Shown here: positions 17,647 through 25,861 of the stretch, in pieces
How positions within the stretch are numbered: the stretch's first letter is position 1
Layout: every line of letters begins with the position of its first letter
NCBI RefSeq assembly: GCF_001686985.1
Contig: NZ_CP015318.1
Location: 3,780,001 to 3,844,000, forward strand
Length of the DNA stretch: 64,000 bases
Direction of reading: 5' to 3'
From: Mesorhizobium amorphae CCNWGS0123
GTDB lineage: Bacteria; Pseudomonadota; Alphaproteobacteria; Rhizobiales; Rhizobiaceae
Made by a program: the position numbers and the translations under genes
Notes under the pieces: model-generated
Databases searched by the model: none
The model's input: the letters and a program-made list of their open reading frames with translations, nothing else
What the model was told of the DNA's origin: nothing

Positions 17647-18495
17647 ATGTCAGCCGACGAAAATCCCAGCCACACCGCCGCCGCCGGCCCGGCGATCATC
17701 CTCGTCGAGCCGCAGCTTGGCGAGAATATCGGCATGGTCGCGCGCGCCATGGCCAATTTCGGGCTCGCCGAACTGCGCCTGGTCAATCCGCGCGACGGCT
17801 GGCCGAGCGAGAAGGCACGTGCTGCCGCCAGCCGCGCCGACCATGTCATCGATGCCGTCAAAGTGTTCGACGATCTCGCCTCGGCGATCGCCGATCTCAA
17901 TTTCGTCTTCGCCACCACGGCGCGCGAGCGCGACGGCTTCAAGGCCGTGCGCGGCCCGGTCGAAGCGGGCAGGGCACTGCGGGCACGCCACACCGCCGGC
18001 CAGCGCACCGGCATCCTGTTCGGCCGCGAGCGTTTTGGGCTCTACAATGACGAAGTGGGTCTCGCCGACGAGATCGTCACCTTTCCCGTCGATCCGGCCT
18101 TCTCCTCGCTTAACATCGCCCAGGCGGCACTTCTGATGTCCTATGAATGGATGAAGTCCGGCCTCGAGGACGAGACCAGGACCAATTTCTCCGGCCCCGA
18201 AATGCCGCCGGCGACCAAGGAGCAATTGCACGGCCTGTTCGCCTATCTGGAAGGCGCGCTCGAAGCGCGCGGCTATTTCCGCCCGGCGCAGAAGAAGCCG
18301 AAGATGGTCGACAATCTGCGCGCCGTGCTGACGCGCGCCGGCTTCGCCGAGCCGGAACTCAAGGTGCTGCGCGGCATCATCTCGTCGCTCGACAGGTTTT
18401 CACCGGCGATGCCGCGCGGAGACGGTTCACCTGGAGATGATCCAAGGCGGCTTCCTGCAGCGCCGCGAAACCAGTCGCCGGACAAGGAAGAATAG
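17647..18495 (+). CDS. TrmJ-like SPOUT RNA 2'-O-methyltransferase
   Basis: The 282-residue protein is a SpoU/TrmH family methyltransferase. V-E-P-Q-L-G-E-N-I-G-M-V-A-R-A-M-A-N-F-G is motif 1, T-G-I-L-F-G-R-E-R-F-G-L is motif 2, and S-L-N-I-A-Q-A-A-L-L-M-S-Y-E is motif 3 of the knotted SAM site. This pattern fits TrmJ, which methylates position 32 of tRNAs. The ATG at 17647 is preferred, with a TTG three codons earlier as an alternative. It is divergent from icd. Confidence 0.85.
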   Translation: MSADENPSHTAAAGPAIILVEPQLGENIGMVARAMANFGLAELRLVNPRDGWPSEKARAAASRADHVIDAVKVFDDLASAIADLNFVFATTARERDGFKAVRGPVEAGRALRARHTAGQRTGILFGRERFGLYNDEVGLADEIVTFPVDPAFSSLNIAQAALLMSYEWMKSGLEDETRTNFSGPEMPPATKEQLHGLFAYLEGALEARGYFRPAQKKPKMVDNLRAVLTRAGFAEPELKVLRGIISSLDRFSPAMPRGDGSPGDDPRRLPAAPRNQSPDKEE

Positions 18496-18573
18496 AACCG
18501 GTTAAACTTGAGGCTCGCCAGTAACCGAATCTTATTCTGTTTCGTCCATTATCCCCAAAACTGGGGGTGTTGG

Positions 18574-19164
18574 ATGTTTGCGTCCAGTATCGGTCGTTTG
18601 CGCTTCTTTCTTTACTCTGTCGCCGCGACCGTGGCGGAGATTGTGGCGATCGTCGTCTGCATCGCGGGAACGATCGGCTTCGCGGGGCTGATCAATTCGA
18701 CACCCGGCCCGTCGCGGCAAGGGATGGCCGGCGTCATCCTGGTCATGTCCCTGGCGTTTGTGCTGCTGCGCGGCAACCTCGCCTGGCGCCGCAGCCGCGA
18801 CGCCAACGGACGCAGTTGGATCCTGTGGGCCTACATCGTGTTCTCCGCCATCTACGCAGTCTTGCAGGCAGGGACCATGCTGGTCATCGACTTCGGCAAC
18901 CCGGACAGCGTGCCCGGCGGCTTGAACCTGCTGGGCCTTTCCATATTCGGCCTCTGGGTAACGATCCTGGTGGCAAAGCCAGCCGCCGGCGTCGATATCG
19001 ACGAACTGACATCTGTTTTTGATTTCGATGGCGCCGTTCCCGCGCCGGCGGGCGGCGGCAGGATGGCCGCGAGCGCTGCACCGTCTACCCCGCGTACCGC
19101 CGCGCCGGCCGCTCAGCCGATCGGCCGGCCACGGCCCGCCGGTTTCGGCAAGCGCGGGCTCTGA
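18574..19164 (+). CDS. DUF805-like membrane protein
   Basis: The 196-residue protein has a short N-terminus followed by four hydrophobic segments and a proline/alanine-rich, probably disordered cytoplasmic tail (residues about 150-196). The stretch R-R-S-R-D-A-N-G-R-S-W between helices 2 and 3 resembles the DUF805 family signature. The ATG at 18574 follows GGGGGTGTTGG. Upstream in-frame TTG codons look unlikely. Function is unknown. Confidence 0.6.
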   Translation: MFASSIGRLRFFLYSVAATVAEIVAIVVCIAGTIGFAGLINSTPGPSRQGMAGVILVMSLAFVLLRGNLAWRRSRDANGRSWILWAYIVFSAIYAVLQAGTMLVIDFGNPDSVPGGLNLLGLSIFGLWVTILVAKPAAGVDIDELTSVFDFDGAVPAPAGGGRMAASAAPSTPRTAAPAAQPIGRPRPAGFGKRGL

Positions 19165-19313
19165 GCAGTTCCGGGAAGATTGGGTCTCCGGCCGGAACTG
19201 CGCAAAACTTGCTGGTATTCGCCACTTCAAGATCATGATCGTTCGCGATAGAAGCGCCTTGGCCAAATCATGGGCCAGCCTCTTCCCGTGGTCTCAATCC
19301 TCCTCGTGATCAG

Positions 19314-20132
19314 ATGACAATGAACGATCGATCAAGCCACCGCCCGATCCTGATGTTCGATTCCGGCGTTGGCGGCCTCACAGTGCTGCGCGAGGCACGC
19401 GTGCTGATGCCCGATCGTCGCTTCGTCTATGTCGCCGACGACGCGGCTTTCCCCTATGGCGCCTGGGAGGAGCCGGCGCTGAAGCGCCATATACTGGAAT
19501 TGTTCGCAAAGCTGCTCGACCGGTTTACGCCGGCCATTTCGGTGATCGCCTGCAACACGGCCTCGACGCTGGTCATCGATGCCTTGCGCGACAGATTTCC
19601 CGGCCATCCTTTCGTCGGCATGGTGCCGGCGATCAAGCCGGCGGCGGAGCGCACGCGCTCGGGCCTGGTCTCGGTGCTGGCCACGCCCGGCACCGTCAAG
19701 CGCCAATATACGCGCGACCTGATCAGCAAATGGGCGTCGAAATGCCATGTCCGGCTGGTTGGCTCCGACCGCCTGGCGCCATTGGCTGAAATCTACATGC
19801 GCGATGGCTTCGTCGACGAAGAGGCCGTGCGCGCCGAGATCGCGCCGTGTTTCGTCGAGCGCGACGAGCTGCGCACCGACATCGTCGTGCTTGCCTGCAC
19901 CCACTATCCCTTTCTCGCGAACCGCATGCGCAAGACGGCACCCTGGCCGGTCGACTGGCTCGATCCCGCCGAAGCGATCGCGCGTCGCGCCGTTTCGCTG
20001 CTCGCCGACATCGATCCCAACGGTCGCGGCGAGGTCTTGCCGGAAGGCGCCGACCTTGCCGTCTTCACCTCGAACAGAACCGATTTCCCGACCCGCCGGC
20101 TGCTGCAGGGCTTTGGGCTGGCGATGTCCTGA
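19314..20132 (+). CDS. murI: Glutamate racemase
   Basis: MurI makes D-glutamate for peptidoglycan. The 272-residue protein has F-D-S-G-V-G-G-L-T-V at about 15-24 and both catalytic cysteines, Cys80 in A-C-N-T-A-S-T and Cys195 in A-C-T-H-Y-P. Length is normal. The start could be either ATG at 19314 or 19320. It is preceded by 149 bases in which I see no gene. Confidence 0.95.
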   Translation: MTMNDRSSHRPILMFDSGVGGLTVLREARVLMPDRRFVYVADDAAFPYGAWEEPALKRHILELFAKLLDRFTPAISVIACNTASTLVIDALRDRFPGHPFVGMVPAIKPAAERTRSGLVSVLATPGTVKRQYTRDLISKWASKCHVRLVGSDRLAPLAEIYMRDGFVDEEAVRAEIAPCFVERDELRTDIVVLACTHYPFLANRMRKTAPWPVDWLDPAEAIARRAVSLLADIDPNGRGEVLPEGADLAVFTSNRTDFPTRRLLQGFGLAMS

Positions 20133-20200
20133 TCGCCGGCAGCGGGAACATCATCGGGGACGGCTGCGTTTTCCTCCCATTGCAAACGGGAGAACCGATC

Positions 20201-20383
20201 ATGCCAGCCACCTCGAAAGCCCAGCAAATGGCTGCCGGCGCGGCACTGTCTGCCAAGCGCGGCGAGACGAAGAAGAGCGAGCTCAAAGGCGCATCGAAGG
20301 AAATGTACGAATCGATGAGCGAGAAGCAGCTCGAGGAATTCGCCGAGACCAAGCGCAAGGGGCTGCCCAGGAAGAAGCATTGA
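20201..20383 (+). CDS. Small DUF3008 family protein
   Basis: This 60-residue, lysine-rich, probably helical protein contains A-A-G-A-A-L-S-A-K-R-G and S-K-E-M-Y-E-S-M-S-E-K-Q-L-E-E-F-A, the pattern of the DUF3008 family. Its role is unknown. The ATG at 20201 starts M-P-A-T-S-K-A-Q-Q-M-A and lies 68 bases after murI. A terminator follows 20 bases after the stop. Confidence 0.85.
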   Translation: MPATSKAQQMAAGAALSAKRGETKKSELKGASKEMYESMSEKQLEEFAETKRKGLPRKKH

Positions 20384-20403
20384 CGCGCCACACCAGAGGC
20401 GGT

Positions 20404-20446
20404 CCATCAAAAAAGCCCGCGGCCAGAACCGCGGGCTTTTTGATGG
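20404..20446. terminator. Bidirectional intrinsic terminator
   Basis: CCATCAAAAAAGCCCGCGG pairs with CCGCGGGCTTTTTGATGG around a short loop. The long stem has A-rich and T-rich sides and can stop transcription of the DUF3008 gene (plus) and of the small secreted protein gene (minus). Confidence 0.9.
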
Positions 20447-20478
20447 CGATTGTCAGTCCTCTGGGGCCGAAGCCGGGC

Positions 20479-20688
20479 TTACCAGCGCAACCAGCAGCGC
20501 TTTACCTTGTAACGGATGACCTTCTTGTGGCCGTGCCGCCACACGACCTTCTTCTTGACCACGATGCGGCAGACCTCATGTGGCCGGTGGCCATGCCAAT
20601 GCCGCGCCTGTGCCGGTTCCGGCACGGCAACGGACATCGACCCTGCCAGTACGGCTGCACCCACCAACGAAAGGAAGTACTTCTTCAT
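20479..20688 (-). CDS. Small basic secreted protein, hypothetical
   Basis: This 69-residue protein has a clear signal peptide (M-K-K-Y-F-L-S-L-V-G-A-A-V-L-A-G, cleavage probably after A-Q-A). The mature part of about 40 residues is very rich in His, Lys, Arg and Trp, with R-H-W-H-G-H-R-P-H and two valine/lysine strands ending in a Trp-Leu-Arg-Trp tail. Two cysteines could form a disulfide. I do not recognise the family. Similar basic periplasmic proteins are common in rhizobia. Start ATG at 20688; a longer frame reaches 20763. Confidence 0.7.
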   Translation of the reverse strand: MKKYFLSLVGAAVLAGSMSVAVPEPAQARHWHGHRPHEVCRIVVKKKVVWRHGHKKVIRYKVKRCWLRW

Positions 20689-20726
20689 GCGACTTCGGGC
20701 TCCTCTGGCTCCGTTCCCTTCCTTCC

Positions 20727-20768
20727 GCATCGGCCCGAAAATCGATCGATTTTCGGAAAGCACGATGC
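20727..20768 (+). repeat. Palindromic intergenic repeat, copy 1 (upstream of rpsD)
   Basis: Outer arms GCATCG and CGATGC enclose a 22-bp perfect palindrome centred on ATCGATCGAT (20735-20756). The reverse complement of 21852-21896 matches it at both ends (GCATCGGCCC and AAAGC-CGATGC), so the two are copies of one element in opposite orientation. Confidence 0.75.
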
Positions 20769-21039
20769 GAAACTCTAAAAGTCCTTTGAGCGTACTTTGT
20801 GCGTCCGAATGGACGCACGTCGCTCAAATGCCGCCGGCGCAACCTCCCGCCACATCCGGAACCGCACTCAACCCAAAGATGTTATATTGTCGCCATCGCC
20901 GGCGCCAGCCGCGAGCTTGACACCGGTTAAATCTCCGTTTAACCAGCGCCCCAACACCGGGCCGCAATGCCCGGTCGTTTATTTTGCATGGCAAGACCTC
21001 AGGGAAATCAGGTTTTTCGTTTCCTTGGTCTTGTTTGAA

Positions 21040-21161
21040 CTGACGTGTCCCGTGGGTTTTCCGTCGCGTTGCGTGGAAAACCCTGTCAGGTCTCGAAAAC
21101 GGAGGCCAGAGGAGGGCGCGTTTCCTTCACCCGGACCATGAGGTTCCGGGTGGTTTGTTTT
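21040..21161 (+). promoter_or_regulatory. Structured 5' leader of rpsD with attenuator-like hairpin
   Basis: Three stems precede rpsD. An outer CTGAC/GTCAG stem (21040-21044 with 21085-21089) encloses a perfect 9-bp stem GGGTTTTCC/GGAAAACCC (21054-21062 with 21075-21083). A 10-bp GC-rich hairpin with an ATGA loop and one bulge (21128-21152) is followed by GTTTGTTTT (21153-21161). The last hairpin looks like an intrinsic terminator 13 bases before the rpsD ATG, so attenuation or S4 autoregulation is plausible. No experiment supports this here. Confidence 0.5.
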
Positions 21162-21174
21162 GAAAGGGAATGCG

Positions 21175-21792
21175 ATGAGCAAGCGCGAATCCGCGAAGTA
21201 CAAGATCGACCGCCGTCTTGGCGAAAACATCTGGGGCCGCCCGAAGTCCCCGGTCAACAAGCGTGAATACGGCCCCGGCCAGCACGGCCAGCGCCGCAAG
21301 GGCAAGCTTTCCGATTTCGGCCTGCAGCTGCGCGCCAAGCAGAAGCTGAAGGGTCACTATGGCGACGTTTCGGAAAAGCAGTTCCGCAAGGTCTATGAAG
21401 AGGCTGATCGCCGCAAGGGCGACACCTCGGAGAACCTGATCGGCCTGCTCGAGTCGCGTCTCGACGCGGTCGTCTACCGCGCCAAGTTCGTGCCGACCAT
21501 TTTCGCCGCCCGCCAGTTCGTCAACCACGGCCACGTCAACGTCAACGGCAAGCGCGTCAACATCGGCTCGTACCGCTGCAAGCCGGGCGACGTAGTGGAA
21601 GTGCGCGAGAAGTCGAAGCAGCTGGTGATAGTGCTGGAATCGGTTGGCCTCGCCGAGCGCGACGTGCCCGACTACATCGAAGCCGACCACAACAAGATGG
21701 TCGCGACCTTCGCCCGCATCCCCGGCCTGTCGGACGTTCCGTTCGCTGTGCAGATGGAACCGAACCTGGTCGTCGAATTCTATTCGCGCTGA
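21175..21792 (+). CDS. rpsD: 30S ribosomal protein S4
   Basis: S4 is a primary 16S rRNA-binding protein of the small subunit. The 205-residue protein begins S-K-R-E-S-A-K-Y-K-I-D-R-R, has the G-P-G-Q-H-G-Q-R-R-K-G block near residue 40, and the S4 RNA-binding domain with S-R-L-D-A-V-V-Y-R-A-K-F and A-R-Q-F-V-N-H-G-H-V. The ATG at 21175 follows GAAAGGGAA. It stands outside a ribosomal protein operon, as is usual in alphaproteobacteria, with its own leader and terminator. Confidence 0.98.
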   Translation: MSKRESAKYKIDRRLGENIWGRPKSPVNKREYGPGQHGQRRKGKLSDFGLQLRAKQKLKGHYGDVSEKQFRKVYEEADRRKGDTSENLIGLLESRLDAVVYRAKFVPTIFAARQFVNHGHVNVNGKRVNIGSYRCKPGDVVEVREKSKQLVIVLESVGLAERDVPDYIEADHNKMVATFARIPGLSDVPFAVQMEPNLVVEFYSR

Positions 21793-21818
21793 TAGGTTGC
21801 TCTCTGCGACACTATCGA

Positions 21819-21849
21819 AGGCCGCCCGTCGAGGCGGCCTTTTTCTTTT
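21819..21849 (+). terminator. Intrinsic terminator of rpsD
   Basis: AGGCCGCC pairs with GGCGGCCT around a six-base loop and is followed by TTTTCTTTT. It lies 26 bases after the rpsD stop. Confidence 0.9.
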
Positions 21850-21851
21850 GT

Positions 21852-21896
21852 GCATCGCGCTTTGCCAAAAACCGATTTCGATTTCTGGGCCGATGC
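21852..21896 (-). repeat. Palindromic intergenic repeat, copy 2 (downstream of rpsD)
   Basis: Arms GCATCG and CGATGC enclose an imperfect AT-rich palindrome. Read on the minus strand it aligns with the copy at 20727-20768, so the two copies flank rpsD in inverted orientation. Confidence 0.7.
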
Positions 21897-21934
21897 GCTA
21901 ATCCGGGCGCAACAGGGATTTGGGCCGACGCGCC

Positions 21935-22828
21935 ATGAACATGTTGCCAGACGCCGATTCACTTGAACCCGTTGCCGATGCCGAAGGCGGCTTTCATCCG
22001 CTGTTTGCCGAGGTGCCGTCTTCCGTCGAGTTCAACAAGCTGCGCAAGCGGCTGCTCAGGCTCACCCGTCAGGCGATCGAGGATTTCGCGATGGTCAGGC
22101 CCGGCGACCGCTGGCTGGTGGCCTTGTCCGGCGGCAAGGATTCCTACGGCCTGCTCGCCGTGCTGCTTGATCTCAAATGGCGCGGGCTGCTGCCGGTTGA
22201 GCTCTTGGCCTGCAATCTCGACCAGGGCCAGCCGAATTTCCCGAAGCACATATTGCCGGACTATCTCGACAGAAACGGGATTCCGCACCGCATCGAGTAT
22301 CAGGACACCTATTCGGTGGTCACCGACAAGCTGCCCGAGGGCAGCACCTATTGTTCGCTGTGTTCGCGGCTGCGGCGCGGCCACCTCTACCGCATCGCGC
22401 GCGAGGAGGGCTGCGCCGCGTTGGTGCTCGGCCATCACCGCGAGGACATCCTCGAAACCTTCTTCATGAACCTGTTCTATGGCGGCCGTCTCGCCGCCAT
22501 GCCGCCAAAGCTGCTCAACGACGACGGCGATGTCATGGTGCTCAGGCCGCTCGCCTATAACGCCGAGGCCGATCTCGAAAAGTTCGCCGCGGCCATGAAA
22601 TTCCCGATCATCCCTTGCGACCTCTGCGGCAGCCAGGAAGGCCTGCAGCGCAACGCCATGAAGGCGATGCTGGACGACCTGGAAAAGCGCATGCCCGGCC
22701 GCAAGGACACGATGATCCGCGCCATGGCCAATGTGCGGCCCTCGCATCTGCTCGACCGAAAACTGTTCGATTTCGCCGCTCTCAACGAAGCTCCAGATCT
22801 CCGGCAAGACAATCCTGATGACATTTGA
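21935..22828 (+). CDS. ttcA: tRNA 2-thiocytidine synthetase TtcA
   Basis: TtcA makes 2-thiocytidine at position 32 of some tRNAs, using ATP and a [4Fe-4S] cluster. The 297-residue protein has the PP-loop S-G-G-K-D-S from Ser65, C-S-L-C at Cys140/Cys143 and C-D-L-C at Cys228/Cys231, the TtcA pattern of Cys-X-X-Cys pairs. The ATG at 21935 is used, with one at 21941 as an alternative. It overlaps the following phosphatase gene by 11 bases, so the two are coupled. Confidence 0.93.
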   Translation: MNMLPDADSLEPVADAEGGFHPLFAEVPSSVEFNKLRKRLLRLTRQAIEDFAMVRPGDRWLVALSGGKDSYGLLAVLLDLKWRGLLPVELLACNLDQGQPNFPKHILPDYLDRNGIPHRIEYQDTYSVVTDKLPEGSTYCSLCSRLRRGHLYRIAREEGCAALVLGHHREDILETFFMNLFYGGRLAAMPPKLLNDDGDVMVLRPLAYNAEADLEKFAAAMKFPIIPCDLCGSQEGLQRNAMKAMLDDLEKRMPGRKDTMIRAMANVRPSHLLDRKLFDFAALNEAPDLRQDNPDDI

Positions 22829-23645
22829 CGACAAAGCGATCGACTGGCTCGCCGACCTCCTGTCCGACGTGGCCAAAGCCGAGATCATGCCGCGCTTTCG
22901 CCGGCTGGGCGAGGGCGACATCCGCCAGAAGACGTCCGCCGCCGACCTGGTCACCGAAGCCGACGTCAATGCCGAGCGGCTGATCACCGCCAGGCTGCGC
23001 GAGCGCTATCCTGAGGCCATGATCGTCGGCGAGGAAGCCTGTTCCGACAATCCGGCGCTGCTTGGCGGCCTCGGCGATGCCGATCTCGCTTTCGTGATCG
23101 ATCCGGTCGACGGCACCTTCAACTTCGCCTCCGGCGTGCCGCTGTTCGGCGTCATGCTGGGGGTCGTGGTCAAGGGCGAGACGGTCGCCGGCATCATCCA
23201 TGATCCGGTCGGCAAGGACTGGCTGATGGGCGCCAGGGGCGCCGGCAGCCATATCCGTCACGCCCATGGCAGCCTGGAGAAGGTGCGCGTCGCGAAGCCG
23301 GTGCCGATCTCGCAAATGACTGGCGCGGTGTCATGGCAATACATGCCGGAGCCGGAACGCTCGCGCCTGGCGCGCAACCAGACCAAGTCGCTCTCGCAAT
23401 TCGGCTATCGCTGCGCGGCGCATGAATACCGCCTGCTGGCCAGCGGCCATGCCCATTTCGTCGTCTACGCCAAGCTAATGCCGTGGGACCATCTGGCCGG
23501 TGCGCTGATCCATACCGAGGCCGGCGGCCATGCCGCGCGCTTCGACGGCAGTGCCTACCGGCCTTCGCATCTCGACGGTGGCCTGCTCGTCGCACCCGAC
23601 AGACAAAGCTGGGAGGAGTTGCGCCGCGAACTCTGGGCCGAATAG
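22818..23645 (+). CDS. Inositol monophosphatase family protein
   Basis: The 275-residue protein is a Mg-dependent, lithium-sensitive-type phosphatase. It has the metal motif G-E-E-A-C near residue 73, D95-P-V-D98-G-T-F-N-F, and the C-terminal P-W-D-H-L-A-G-A. The family covers inositol, histidinol and 3'-phosphoadenosine phosphatases, and the substrate cannot be fixed from motifs. The ATG at 22818 lies inside the end of ttcA. A small secreted protein gene follows by 3 bases. Confidence 0.88.
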   Translation: MTFDDKAIDWLADLLSDVAKAEIMPRFRRLGEGDIRQKTSAADLVTEADVNAERLITARLRERYPEAMIVGEEACSDNPALLGGLGDADLAFVIDPVDGTFNFASGVPLFGVMLGVVVKGETVAGIIHDPVGKDWLMGARGAGSHIRHAHGSLEKVRVAKPVPISQMTGAVSWQYMPEPERSRLARNQTKSLSQFGYRCAAHEYRLLASGHAHFVVYAKLMPWDHLAGALIHTEAGGHAARFDGSAYRPSHLDGGLLVAPDRQSWEELRRELWAE

Positions 23646-23648
23646 GCG

Positions 23649-24056
23649 ATGAACCCTCGGTCCGCACTTGTCGCAGCGGCCCTTGCCGTCGCGCTTGTTG
23701 CCGGTTCCAGCGAAGCGGGAGCACAAGCTCGCACCTGTCGCAGTGCCGACCCCATCGACACACTGAAGGAGATGTCGGCCGCCATCTATGCTTGTTGGAA
23801 GCCGCCTCCCGGAACCGCAGGCATGTCCCTTACGCTGCGGTTCTCGCTCCGCCGAAACGGCACGCTCATCGGCAAGCCGCGCGCGACCTTTTCCGATCTG
23901 GGAACCGACAGCGCTTTGAACCGGGCCTTCGTGGCTTCCATCCTCGAGGCACTCGACGAGGCTCTGCCGCTGCCCTTTTCGGACAGCATGGGCGGCGCAA
24001 TCGCAGGGCGTATGCTTGCCCCTCGCTTCACGGCAACCTTTGAAAGGGCCTCGTGA
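23649..24056 (+). CDS. Secreted protein with TonB/TolA C-terminal-like fold, hypothetical
   Basis: The 135-residue protein has a signal peptide (A-A-L-A-V-A-L-V-A-G-S-S-E-A-G-A-Q-A). The mature domain includes Y-A-C-W-K-P-P-P, M-S-L-T-L-R-F-S-L-R-R-N-G-T-L and a C-terminal helix then strand. That layout resembles the TonB/TolA C-terminal domain seen in several rhizobial periplasmic proteins, a fold impression rather than a firm hit. It begins 3 bases after the phosphatase gene and is probably in the ttcA operon. Confidence 0.65.
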   Translation: MNPRSALVAAALAVALVAGSSEAGAQARTCRSADPIDTLKEMSAAIYACWKPPPGTAGMSLTLRFSLRRNGTLIGKPRATFSDLGTDSALNRAFVASILEALDEALPLPFSDSMGGAIAGRMLAPRFTATFERAS

Positions 24057-24058
24057 AG

Positions 24059-24102
24059 CGTGTCGCCCAAAGGTGCGCAGCGGTTTTGGGACAACGACAC
24101 GC
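24059..24102. repeat. Rhizobial palindromic repeat, GCGGTTTT-core type
   Basis: Perfect 8-bp arms GCGTGTCG and CGACACGC enclose CCCAAA-GGTGCGCAGCGG-TTTTGGG. The core GTGCG-AGCGGTTTT recurs in the elements at 34333 and 37871 with different arms. It lies between convergent genes. Confidence 0.7.
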
Positions 24103-24135
24103 ACAAAACAAAAACTTAGAGCGCGCCTGCGTGCA

Positions 24136-25401
24136 TCAAACGGGTGGATTTTGCGGCTGGAACATCTTGCCGTGCTCGGCGATGAAGATCATCAGCAATG
24201 CCGCGACCGACACGCTGCAGAAGCCGGCGGCCAAAGGCGTCACCGTGCCGTTGAAGGCCTGGCCGATCAGCGTGCCGAGGATGCCGCCGAGGAAGGTCTG
24301 CATGAAGCCGAGAATGGATGATGCCGTGCCGGCCAACTGCCCGAGCGGCTCCATGGCCAAAGCGTTGAAGTTGGCGCCAAGCGCACCGAACGGCACCATC
24401 GCGCCGGCAAAGAAGGCCATGAACAGCCAGAGCGGCATCTTCATTTCCAGGGACACCAGCAGCCACGCAAGGCTGATCACCAGGAACAGCAGCAGCGCGC
24501 TCTGCGACAGCCGGCGCATGCCGAAGCGGCCGACGAGGCGTGAGTTCAGATAGTTGGAAAAGGCGAGCACCGCCGCGACACCGGCGAAGATGACCGGGAA
24601 CATCTCGCCGACATTGAACACGTCGACATAGATCTGCTGGGCCGAGGCGATGAAGCCGAACATGGCGCCGAAGATGAAGGTGCTGGCGAAGGCATAGCAG
24701 AGCGCGATGCGGTTGGTGAGCACGATGCGAAAACCGCCGACGATGGATGCGGCCGTCAGCGGCCGGCGATACTCGGGATGCAGCGTTTCGGGCAGGCGCA
24801 GCAGAGACCAGGCGGACACGATCAGCGCGCCGGCCGCCATGGTGATGAAGATCCAGTGCCAGGAGGCAAACAGCATGATGAACTGGCCGATAGCCGGCGC
24901 CACCACCGGAATGGCCATGAACACCATGAAGATCAGCGACATGACTTCGGCCATACGCCTGCCGTCGAACGTATCGCGCACGATCGAGACGGCGATGACG
25001 CGCGTGGCGGCCGCACCAATGCCTTGCACCATCCGGAGCAGAAGCAGCGTCGCGAAAGACGGGGCGATTGCTGCCGCGCCGGCCGCGAGCACATAGATGA
25101 TCAGCCCGGCGACAAGCGGAGGGCGGCGCCCGAAACGGTCGGAGATCGGCCCGAAGAAAAGCTGTCCGCCGCCGAAGCCAAGAATGTAGGCGGTGATCAC
25201 ATATTGGCGATGGTTCTCATTGATCACGCCGAGCGAGGCGCCGATCTGCTGCAGCGCCGGCAGCATGATGTCGATGGCCAGGGAGTTGAGCGCCATCAGC
25301 GCCGCGCACAGCGCGATAAATTCCCAGCGCGGAATAGGCAGGCTGCCTGTCTGCTGCGGCGCTTCAACCTGCTTGTCCACGGCAAAAGTCCGATCTTTCA
25401 A
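24136..25401 (-). CDS. Bcr/CflA family multidrug efflux MFS transporter
   Basis: The 421-residue protein has 12 hydrophobic segments and the MFS motif G-P-I-S-D-R-F-G-R-R-P near residue 83. A-L-N-S-L-A-I-D-I-M-L-P-A-L in helix 1 and M-V-Q-G-I-G-A-A-A in helix 4 are typical of the Bcr/CflA drug:proton antiporters of the inner membrane. The start is unclear. A TTG at 25401 and a GTG at 25380 are both possible and neither has a strong ribosome site. Substrate unknown. Confidence 0.88.
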   Translation of the reverse strand: MKDRTFAVDKQVEAPQQTGSLPIPRWEFIALCAALMALNSLAIDIMLPALQQIGASLGVINENHRQYVITAYILGFGGGQLFFGPISDRFGRRPPLVAGLIIYVLAAGAAAIAPSFATLLLLRMVQGIGAAATRVIAVSIVRDTFDGRRMAEVMSLIFMVFMAIPVVAPAIGQFIMLFASWHWIFITMAAGALIVSAWSLLRLPETLHPEYRRPLTAASIVGGFRIVLTNRIALCYAFASTFIFGAMFGFIASAQQIYVDVFNVGEMFPVIFAGVAAVLAFSNYLNSRLVGRFGMRRLSQSALLLFLVISLAWLLVSLEMKMPLWLFMAFFAGAMVPFGALGANFNALAMEPLGQLAGTASSILGFMQTFLGGILGTLIGQAFNGTVTPLAAGFCSVSVAALLMIFIAEHGKMFQPQNPPV

Positions 25402-25494
25402 ACGAGTAAGCGCCGGAGAACCGGCGCATTGGCTCGTCTCATTCCCGGGGCCCGGGAGCTAGAATTGCCGAGGTGGGGGCAGCCCCGAACGCTT

Positions 25495-25518
25495 TAGTGC
25501 ATGTCGTCCAATGCACTA
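25495..25518. terminator. Hairpin downstream of grxD
   Basis: TAGTGCAT pairs with ATGCACTA around an 8-base loop, 7 bases past the grxD stop on the minus strand. On that strand the stem is followed by AAGCG and not a T run, so it may stabilise the mRNA end instead of terminating. Confidence 0.35.
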
Positions 25519-25525
25519 ACCGAAA

Positions 25526-25861
25526 TCAGGCGGCGCCTTTGACGCTGACGCCTTTTTCGACGAGGAACGTCTGCAGTTCACCCGCCTGGAACATCTCGCG
25601 CACGATGTCGCAACCACCGACGAACTCGCCCTTGACGTAGAGCTGCGGAATGGTCGGCCAGTTGGAATATTCCTTGATGCCCTGGCGCAATTCCGCCGAG
25701 TCGAGCACGTTCACGCCTTTGTAGTCGGCCCCGATATAGTCGAGGATCTGGACCACCTGGCCGGAGAAGCCGCACTGCGGAAAACCGGGCGTGCCCTTCA
25801 TGAAGAGCACCACGTCGTTGCTCTTCACTTCGCTGTCGATGTAGTCGTTGATACCGCTCAT
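25526..25861 (-). CDS. grxD: Monothiol glutaredoxin Grx4/GrxD
   Basis: The 111-residue protein is a CGFS monothiol glutaredoxin, which binds a glutathione-ligated [2Fe-2S] cluster with BolA and carries clusters or senses iron. The active site C30-G-F-S lies in K-G-T-P-G-F-P-Q-C-G-F-S. W-P-T-I-P-Q-L-Y and G-G-C-D-I-V-R-E bind glutathione. The ATG at 25861 gives the family length. Its usual neighbour bolA is 3.4 kb upstream at 29295, separated by a plus-strand cassette. Confidence 0.96.
   Translation of the reverse strand: MSGINDYIDSEVKSNDVVLFMKGTPGFPQCGFSGQVVQILDYIGADYKGVNVLDSAELRQGIKEYSNWPTIPQLYVKGEFVGGCDIVREMFQAGELQTFLVEKGVSVKGAA

Larger units (their letters stand above)
20689..21174. other. 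486-base gene-free region upstream of rpsD
   Basis: The gap holds a rhizobial palindromic repeat (20727-20768) and a structured rpsD leader ending in a terminator-like hairpin (21040-21161). An open frame at 20797-21141 on the plus strand has no recognisable protein features and runs across the leader stems, so I do not call it. Confidence 0.5.

Noticed and set aside
20797..21141. A 114-codon plus-strand frame upstream of rpsD
   Set aside because: It crosses the leader stems, lacks a ribosome site and has no protein-like features.
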